Of a DNA stretch of 24,078 bases, positions 14,666 to 20,484 are shown one piece after another; positions within the stretch are counted from its first letter, which is position 1, and each line of letters begins with the position of its first letter. The stretch lies in the NCBI GenBank assembly GCA_039029915.1, contig JBCCFD010000071.1, forward strand, positions 1 through 24,078. The letters are read 5' to 3'. Under the pieces are notes generated by a model. It was not told where the DNA came from, did no database searches, and worked only from the letters and a program-made list of their open reading frames with translations. The stretch comes from QQUD01 sp039029915. GTDB lineage: Bacteria; Chloroflexota; Anaerolineae; Promineifilales; Promineifilaceae. Both the position numbers and the translations under genes were made by a program.

Positions 14666-16276
14666 ATGAGTCAATCAAATGCAGAAGTAATCGCTAGAAC
14701 ATTGGCATCAGCAGGCATAAAGCATGTTTTTGGGCAACCTGGCGGGGAAGTTGTTGAATTAATTGAAGCATTTGCTCAATCCGGTATTGAATTTGTGCTG
14801 ATGGGCCACGAATCTGCCGCTGTTTTAGCAGCTGGCACCATAGGTTTAGCAACGGGAATTCCTGGGGTTTGCTTAACAACATTGGGACCTGGAGCGTGCA
14901 ATTTAACGCTTGGCATTGGGGAAGCTTATTTGGAACGTCATCCGCTTTTAGCACTATCGGCACGGACGCCGGATGAGGCAGATTGGACCAATCATCAACG
15001 GCTCCCATTGAATCAAATGTTTGCCCCCATTACAAAAGCTTCCCTTAAATTATCTCTCGTCGGTTCCGATCTCCAGCTGCAATCAGCCCTCAATTTAGCG
15101 CGGTCTGCACCTTATGGCCCCGTATTCGTCACGCTTTCTGGGAGTGACGCAGGCAAAGCCCATATCAATAAAGCTTCACCCCATTTGGAAGCGGAGCCAA
15201 ACTTGCCGGAACAGGACGACACCCAGCTTGTAAAACTAATTCACGAACTAAATCAATCAAAAAAGCCGCTTGTCGTGGTGGGTATGGCGCTCGATCAGCT
15301 TCATGACCAAGCTGCTATTCGCCAATTCTTGCAAGAGACTGGCATCCCTTACATGGAATCACCAAAAGCCAAAGGGCTAGTTGATCCAGACGGGGCAAAA
15401 TATTTAGGCACCTTTGTTTCGGCTTCAGGAGACAAGGTGTTAAATCAAGTGCTGGACAACACAGATTTTGTGCTGGGGATTGGGTACGATCCGGTTGAAA
15501 CAACCTATAGGTGGCATCTGAAAGATAATTATTTCAGCCTTGCTGGCTGGTCAACCGCTTTTGGGTCGTTCGAGGCCCAGAATGAAGTGGTGGGCCATAT
15601 ACCCGAGTTGCTCATCAAGGTGGCCCAACAATATGACGGTCAGGTGGCGTGGCAGGCAAATGAACTACAGCAGTTAAAAACGGCCGTTAAAGCCGCCATT
15701 ACGCCCGTCGTTGATCGAAGTGCATCAGGGCTAGCACCGCTTAAAGTGGGTCAGATTTTGCGCGAGACTCTACCGGCTGACACCCAAATGGTGGTTGATA
15801 CAGGTCAGCATAAAATGTTGATGTCTCAAGTCTGGACCACCAATGAGGCGCTTTCATTCTTCTGCTCAAACGGACTCTCTTCGATGGGTGTGGGCCTCCC
15901 TGGAGCTATCGCCTTAGCCTTACAAGACCGCACAAAACCTATTGCGGCGGTCATGGGAGATGGCTGTTTTAATTCGATGGTTCAGGAGTTAGAAACGGTA
16001 AGTCGTTTAGGCATTGCCCCTCTATTGGTTATTTTCTGCGATCAAGCGTTAAGCTTAATCAAAATTCCGCAACAGATGAGAGCTTATCCTTCTAGGGGCG
16101 TCATGATGACAGCCGTTGATTGGGAAATGGTAGCCCAAGGATATGGGGTTGAGGGTTTATGGATTCGTGACTTTGAGGGGTTGGAAACGGCCGTTAACGA
16201 CTGGGTTCAAAATCGACGCGCTTTGGTTTTAGCTGTCCAAATAGATGATGAGTTATATGAAGGCAATTCTTACTAG
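14666..16276 (+). CDS. ThDP-dependent enzyme, acetolactate synthase/2-oxoacid decarboxylase-like
   Basis: The 536-residue protein has the three-domain layout of the ThDP decarboxylase/AHAS superfamily: N-terminal PYR domain with FGQPGGEVVELIEAF (22-36) and the catalytic glutamate in GHESAA (Glu49), a central domain (KKPLVVVGMALDQ), and a C-terminal PP domain with GDG (431-433). The usual Asn-Asn end of the ThDP/Mg motif reads Asp459-Gln460 in IFCDQALSLIKIPQ, a variation seen in some acetolactate-synthase-like enzymes. No AHAS regulatory subunit gene is near. The frame opens at ATG 14642 inside the repeat, but ATG 14666 has AAGGA seven bases upstream and starts the conserved fold (SNAEVIARTLASAGIKHVFG). 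It likely decarboxylates or condenses a 2-oxo acid, which would fit the adjacent aminotransferase; the substrate is unknown. Confidence 0.9.
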   Translation: MSQSNAEVIARTLASAGIKHVFGQPGGEVVELIEAFAQSGIEFVLMGHESAAVLAAGTIGLATGIPGVCLTTLGPGACNLTLGIGEAYLERHPLLALSARTPDEADWTNHQRLPLNQMFAPITKASLKLSLVGSDLQLQSALNLARSAPYGPVFVTLSGSDAGKAHINKASPHLEAEPNLPEQDDTQLVKLIHELNQSKKPLVVVGMALDQLHDQAAIRQFLQETGIPYMESPKAKGLVDPDGAKYLGTFVSASGDKVLNQVLDNTDFVLGIGYDPVETTYRWHLKDNYFSLAGWSTAFGSFEAQNEVVGHIPELLIKVAQQYDGQVAWQANELQQLKTAVKAAITPVVDRSASGLAPLKVGQILRETLPADTQMVVDTGQHKMLMSQVWTTNEALSFFCSNGLSSMGVGLPGAIALALQDRTKPIAAVMGDGCFNSMVQELETVSRLGIAPLLVIFCDQALSLIKIPQQMRAYPSRGVMMTAVDWEMVAQGYGVEGLWIRDFEGLETAVNDWVQNRRALVLAVQIDDELYEGNSY

Positions 16277-16355
16277 AAGAGGTATTTTAAAAATTTTGGC
16301 AATTTTTTAACAGTACACTAAACATTTTTTATTATTAACTGGAGTTACGCACAGT

Positions 16356-16429
16356 ATCACTGGTGCAAACCGCTGAGGTTTTTAAAGAAACGCCAGTGAT
16401 TGCCACTCTGTTTAGAAACCTCAGAGGTT
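16356..16429. repeat. Two interleaved inverted repeats (pseudoknot-like order)
   Basis: ATCACTGGTG (16356-16365) pairs with CGCCAGTGAT (16391-16400) at 9 of 10 positions, and AACCGCTGAGGTTT (16368-16381) pairs with AAACCTCAGAGGTT (16416-16429) at 13 of 14. The arms alternate A-B-A'-B', so the helices are either a pseudoknot or alternatives. AACCTCAGAGGTT is also a palindrome by itself. It fills much of the 185-nt gap between the ThDP gene and the convergent small membrane-protein gene; a terminator function is possible but no T run follows. Confidence 0.55.
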
Positions 16430-16461
16430 CTTTCCGCGAAACATCGGTTATTACTAAACAG

Positions 16462-16872
16462 CTATCGTAAATAAACAACTCGATCTAAAAAGATCAGTTG
16501 TCCTTGCGCAGTTTGGCAAATAAACACGCTCACATCCCGTCTTAACCAAAAAAACGTGTCAATTTTGTCCATCCCGGCACAGCTTCCAATCGCTCGGGAT
16601 TCTGGCCCCATGTCAAATCTCTGCGAGTACCAATTAAAAACAATATTGTAGTCGTCCTGCGTTCGGTATGAATCATTCCAAATATAATTACTCGGCAGGC
16701 TCCGGTAGTTACTATTTTGGGTGATAACGACAGCCCCCGGGTAGATGGCCGAATCTCGCTCGTAATTAAAAAGGTAAAGCCCGCCTGCGGCAAAAATAAA
16801 AAAGCACAGTATAATTCCTCCCCCACAACCTAAAACGATTTTTTTATTGGATTCATTTTTTAGATCGAACAT
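16462..16872 (-). CDS. Hypothetical small membrane-anchored protein
   Basis: I do not recognise this 136-residue protein. It starts with a short charged segment (MFDLKNESNKK), then one hydrophobic glycine-rich span (about 12-34), then YPGAVVITQNSNYR and a folded-looking tail with a predicted extracytoplasmic location. Two cysteines (GSCAGMDK and FICQTAQ) in the tail could form a disulfide. The layout, a single anchor followed by a roughly 100-residue domain starting YPGA, resembles many uncharacterised Chloroflexota proteins. Its ATG overlaps the start codon of the divergent lyase-like gene by two bases, and neither has a clear ribosome site. No ACGGCCGT copy is present, which is unremarkable at this length. 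Confidence 0.65.
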   Translation of the reverse strand: MFDLKNESNKKIVLGCGGGIILCFFIFAAGGLYLFNYERDSAIYPGAVVITQNSNYRSLPSNYIWNDSYRTQDDYNIVFNWYSQRFDMGPESRAIGSCAGMDKIDTFFWLRRDVSVFICQTAQGQLIFLDRVVYLR

Positions 16873-18103
16873 GATGAAAAAGTACCCATCAATCTCTGCG
16901 CTTTTATGTGCCCCAGCTCAAACCACTCAATCTAGTCGGGCAGTTATTTCAGTTGGGATTCACTTAAATAATAACGCAATTGTATGGACAAACTGTAACC
17001 TGGCGACCCATACGAGCGAAAACTTTCAATCTATTAAGCAACTGATTGATCTTCATTTAGCCCCGTTACTCGTTGGCAAATCATTGAGCAATATTCCGGA
17101 GCTCATCGATGCCTTGGCTACAGTTGAACGAACCATTCGTCATGAAGAAACGGTCCTGCCTGAGCCATCCACAACGGTATCTCGACGCCAATTTATTTCA
17201 TCTGAGGTGACGCCTCAAGCTCCACAGCCGGAGTTAGTTGTCACAGAATCATTAGCCCCGTTGCCCCCGAATTTAGTTGGTGCTACGGCCGTTTTGTTGC
17301 TCAAAGCGTTAGCGGCTGAAAAACAGCAATCTCCTGTTGAACTACTGGCAGAGCTTTACGACCAGCCAATCACCAAATTCAACCCGCGGCCTACCCATTT
17401 CAAACTGCCTCGATTAGGCGACAAGGTTCAGCCTTATTCCCCGACAACGCTGTCAATGGGGTATGCAGTATTGCCATTTGAGGAAAAGCGAGTGATGGGC
17501 AAAGGAGCCGAAAAATTTCAAAAACAGGTTCGAGATTTAAAAACCCATTTGAGAAGCTGCCAGCCCAAGGGTAAGTATCTCTATTTGGAGCTTATTGGCG
17601 CTTACGGCCGTTTATATGATCATCAGATTGGTCGTATTCTGGGCGCCTGCTCCGGCTTAGAGCGAGCAGTCAAACCGTGCTCAGTATTTTTAGAAGATCC
17701 GATCATCATTGATGATGAAGCGGAGCAAGTTTTAGTGGCCAGTAAATTAAAAGATTATTTTCGGCTCCGCAAGTTAAAGACCAAAATAATTGCACATTTT
17801 GGAGTAGATTCAGAATTAGCCATTCAAAATATCAGTGAGCAAAAGACTGCCCACGGTGTACGCCTTTCTCTAAGTGCCTTCCAAAACTTTTCACAGCTCA
17901 TTGTCGGTATGAAAACGGCCGTTTCTCACGATCTTGATCTTATCTTAGGAGATGCTTATAGTTCACCAGAGCTATTAGCGTGGCTCGGCATCCTGTTTCA
18001 AACAAAACTGCTGTACACCTCTTCCCCCTATCAAACCGTCGATACATCCTCAGAAATGTACCGCACAACTACAGCCCTCAATCGTCGCGCTGGGCATATT
18101 TAA
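16871..18103 (+). CDS. Methylaspartate ammonia-lyase-like enolase-superfamily protein, active site degenerate
   Basis: The 410-residue product aligns by eye along its length with methylaspartate ammonia-lyase (413 residues): the opening ISALLCAPA, HLAPLLVGKSLSNI (62-75), KGAEKFQKQVRDLKTHL (211-227), LYLELIGAYG (237-246) and KPCSVFLEDPI (268-278). The residues used by the known lyase are largely changed: His194 to Tyr198, metal-ligand Asp238 to Glu240, Asp307 to His309, catalytic Lys331 to Ser333; Glu273 is kept as Glu275. These pairings come from memory of the Clostridium tetanomorphum enzyme. A proline-rich low-complexity segment lies about 96-135. A TTG at 16847 extends the frame, but ATG 16871 matches the family start. 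It is likely not a lyase; a binding or altered catalytic role is open. Confidence 0.7.
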   Translation: MMKKYPSISALLCAPAQTTQSSRAVISVGIHLNNNAIVWTNCNLATHTSENFQSIKQLIDLHLAPLLVGKSLSNIPELIDALATVERTIRHEETVLPEPSTTVSRRQFISSEVTPQAPQPELVVTESLAPLPPNLVGATAVLLLKALAAEKQQSPVELLAELYDQPITKFNPRPTHFKLPRLGDKVQPYSPTTLSMGYAVLPFEEKRVMGKGAEKFQKQVRDLKTHLRSCQPKGKYLYLELIGAYGRLYDHQIGRILGACSGLERAVKPCSVFLEDPIIIDDEAEQVLVASKLKDYFRLRKLKTKIIAHFGVDSELAIQNISEQKTAHGVRLSLSAFQNFSQLIVGMKTAVSHDLDLILGDAYSSPELLAWLGILFQTKLLYTSSPYQTVDTSSEMYRTTTALNRRAGHI

Positions 18104-18289
18104 CCAATTGGCACTCATCACCCCATGCCGAATCATCGGGCTACAGTGATGGCGTCCTTTGGGCTTTTTTTATTGTCTCGAAGGGGGTACATCTATCTGC
18201 ATCAGGTGAAGCAAAGCAGTCGCGAATCAGCATTTATCACCGCGCGATTTGAGAGTATTTTATACCTAAACCTACTGAGTAAATCCGGC

Positions 18290-19066
18290 TTATTGATTCC
18301 CAACAATTTCCATCAGTTCAGTCATGCCGATATGAATATCCCCTTCTAGCATTCCGTTTAGCTCCATCAAAGCATTAATGATTTGGTGGGTATCACCATC
18401 GATGCTGTTATTTTTAGGCATCAATTGAATGACGTCTCGCAAAAGCACATACACGTTATCAGGGATATATCCATGCCGATTATAAAGGTTTAATGTCCGA
18501 AGCATCTTTTGCTGTCCAATATATCCTACCGTTTCTTCAACCCACTCCAGTAAAAATCGGAACTGCTGATAACAGCTATCATTCTGCGCGTAAGATTCAT
18601 CAATCCACTGATCAATTTCAAATGATTGCCACGGATCGAAAGTCTCACTATCAGGCTCAGCTTCATCAGTTATTTGCTCGTCAAACTGGGAATGGCTGGT
18701 ATTTTGGCCTCCCTTTCCATTTGAGGCATGCGCTGGGAAAAAATCAATGAGATCATCAATGAACTCGTCATCATCATCCAACATAGTCTCAACAACTAGT
18801 TTGGCATGCTCTAGTTCGGCTGCAAGTTGAATATCCTCTTGTTTAATGGCCTGATTAGGGGGCGTTAACGGCCGTGTTGGGATTTCAGTCTCCGCTTCAA
18901 ATCGCCATACATCGTCCATTTGCAGATCATCCACTTCCTGAGGAGGCTGGATCTGGTCCATTGCCTTCTGATTTTCTCGCTCTAGCCGCTTTAAAATTTG
19001 TTGAATGCGTTGACCAAGTTCGTGGATGTCTGACTCTAGTTGATGAACCTTTTCCTCGATTGCCAT
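18290..19066 (-). CDS. Coiled-coil protein with archaellum FlaD/E-like C-terminal domain
   Basis: This 258-residue protein has a coiled coil (about 3-38), a long acidic linker (about 45-165) and a compact helical domain (168-216). That domain, FLLEWVEETVGYIGQQKM then LNLYNRHGYIPDNVYVLL, matches the archaeal flagellar FlaD/E domain pattern (LLEWLE-x-L-V-x-x-x-G, then L-x-x-Y-x-x-x-G-W-I-x-x-x-V) as I recall it, and FlaC/D/E proteins also carry a coiled coil in front. In archaea these link the archaellum motor to chemotaxis signalling. Some Chloroflexota have archaella, so the resemblance is plausible, but no archaellin or motor gene is present here. AGGA lies well placed before the ATG. It follows the two signalling kinase genes on the same strand after a 317-nt gap. 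Confidence 0.6.
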   Translation of the reverse strand: MAIEEKVHQLESDIHELGQRIQQILKRLERENQKAMDQIQPPQEVDDLQMDDVWRFEAETEIPTRPLTPPNQAIKQEDIQLAAELEHAKLVVETMLDDDDEFIDDLIDFFPAHASNGKGGQNTSHSQFDEQITDEAEPDSETFDPWQSFEIDQWIDESYAQNDSCYQQFRFLLEWVEETVGYIGQQKMLRTLNLYNRHGYIPDNVYVLLRDVIQLMPKNNSIDGDTHQIINALMELNGMLEGDIHIGMTELMEIVGNQ

Positions 19067-19383
19067 AGGGTATCCTTTTGCTTGCTGTTTTCTACGATTA
19101 GGATTGTTCTTTAGTAAATCGCAACCAGAAATTTCACAAAAATTTAGGTAAATGCGATTTACTTACAGGGAATTTAGCGTTCATGTGTTGACGCTATACT
19201 AACTTCCATGAGCGGACAGTTCGGTCAATCAAGTATCTACTTTTCAAAATCAAAGGGAATAAAGGAACCGTAAAGAAGCGTCGCCAGAAGTAGTAAATTT
19301 TGGCTAGGTTTTATTTCAAATTCGACAATCTAGTGTTTCATTTGCCTTGATTTGAGCTGTACTTCAAAGCAAACAAAAATTCA
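19067..19383. other. 317-bp intergenic region upstream of the FlaD/E-like gene
   Basis: No gene is seen. The main element is a perfect inverted repeat at 19113-19163. A second, smaller one, AGCGT/ACGCT, lies at 19176-19195. The region probably holds the promoter of the FlaD/E-like gene; I cannot assign boxes. Confidence 0.45.
19113..19163. promoter_or_regulatory. Perfect 11-bp inverted repeat, candidate operator
   Basis: AGTAAATCGCA (19113-19123) and TGCGATTTACT (19153-19163) are exact complements with a 29-nt spacer, 47 nt upstream of the FlaD/E-like start. Wide spacing suits binding by two dimers or an mRNA leader hairpin. Confidence 0.4.
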
Positions 19384-20484
19384 TCAGGCTAATTGCACGG
19401 TAAAAATGGATCCTCGAGGTGTATTGGGTTTAACAAAAATTTGCCCATGGTGCGCATCAACAACCATTTTGCAAAAGGCGAGACCTAACCCAACTTGGGC
19501 AATATCTCGCCGACCAGACGACACAATTTTGAATTTATCAAAAATTGTTTCTAAATGCTCTGGTGGAATGCCGGGGCCTTCATCAATAATGTGAATGCAG
19601 ATTCTTTTTTCATCGGTCACAAAGTCCCCCTGCATATCGGCATTTTCTATATTTACCCTTACTAAAACATGCCCGCCGGAAGGGGAAAATTTCAGGGCGT
19701 TTGATAACAGATTATCAAAAACGCGCCGCCATAAATTGACATCGATATGGGCATAGTAAGCGGTCTCAGGGATGTTCAGTTCAAAATTAATTCGTTTAAA
19801 TTTGGCCATAGCTTCGTAGCTTTTGGCGCTTTCTTTAAGTAGCTTAACCATGTTTTCGGAGGTTCGCGTTAGCATGATACGGCCGTGTTCCATTTTGGCC
19901 ATCATTAGCATATCGGTTAGAAAAGCGTTAAGCCGTTCAGTTTCATTTCGTATGGTGGCAACGTGATTAGGGATGTTATCAGGTAGGAACGCTTCCGCTA
20001 AATCGCAGTAAATCATAATCGATGACAAAGGACTACGAATATCATGAACAATCATATTTGAAAGGTCTTCTCGTAAACGAAGGGCCGCTTCCAACTCATC
20101 ATGCCTTTGCTTTATGCGCAGCATCGAACGTACGCGAGCCCGCAGTTCCAAGCCATTAAACGGTTTGTGCAAAAAATCATCAGCCCCGGAGTCAAGGCCG
20201 GTTGCTAAGTCCTGTTTGGTATCGAGCGCGGTAACCAAAATAATCGGAATATGCTGCCAAGTCGGATGCTGTTTTAAACGGCGGCACACTTCAAACCCAT
20301 CCATACCGGGCATCATAACATCAAGCAAAATCACATCGGCTTCGACCGTTTCAAGTAGGTCTAACGCTTCAGGGCCATTGGTTGCAAAATGTAGGTCATA
20401 CGCCTCTTTTAACAGAAGCATTTCCATTGTTTGGCGAGCGCTGGGTTCATCATCAACGATGAGTAATTGTGGAGCCGTTCTCAT
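19384..20484 (-). CDS. Response-regulator/histidine-kinase hybrid (REC-HisKA-HATPase)
   Basis: This 366-residue cytoplasmic signalling protein has a receiver domain (about 5-122) with acidic pocket Asp11/Asp12, phospho-acceptor Asp55 in LLDVMMPG and Lys107 in HKPF, then a short helical linker, a HisKA domain with His147 in VHDIRSPLSS, and a HATPase domain with N-box Asn262, G1 DEGPGI (301-306) and G2 GLGLAF (332-337). The order, receiver first, means its own kinase activity is likely controlled by phosphorylation of Asp55, presumably by a partner. It starts inside the end of the large hybrid kinase gene (32-nt overlap, different frame) with an AAAGGTG ribosome site, so the two are probably co-translated and form one phosphorelay. 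Confidence 0.93.
   Translation of the reverse strand: MRTAPQLLIVDDEPSARQTMEMLLLKEAYDLHFATNGPEALDLLETVEADVILLDVMMPGMDGFEVCRRLKQHPTWQHIPIILVTALDTKQDLATGLDSGADDFLHKPFNGLELRARVRSMLRIKQRHDELEAALRLREDLSNMIVHDIRSPLSSIMIYCDLAEAFLPDNIPNHVATIRNETERLNAFLTDMLMMAKMEHGRIMLTRTSENMVKLLKESAKSYEAMAKFKRINFELNIPETAYYAHIDVNLWRRVFDNLLSNALKFSPSGGHVLVRVNIENADMQGDFVTDEKRICIHIIDEGPGIPPEHLETIFDKFKIVSSGRRDIAQVGLGLAFCKMVVDAHHGQIFVKPNTPRGSIFTVQLA

Noticed and set aside
18116..18171. Possible terminator after the lyase-like gene (T run at 18165-18171)
   Set aside because: The nearest hairpin (CATCAC/GTGATG) ends 13 nt before the T run and no GC stem abuts it.
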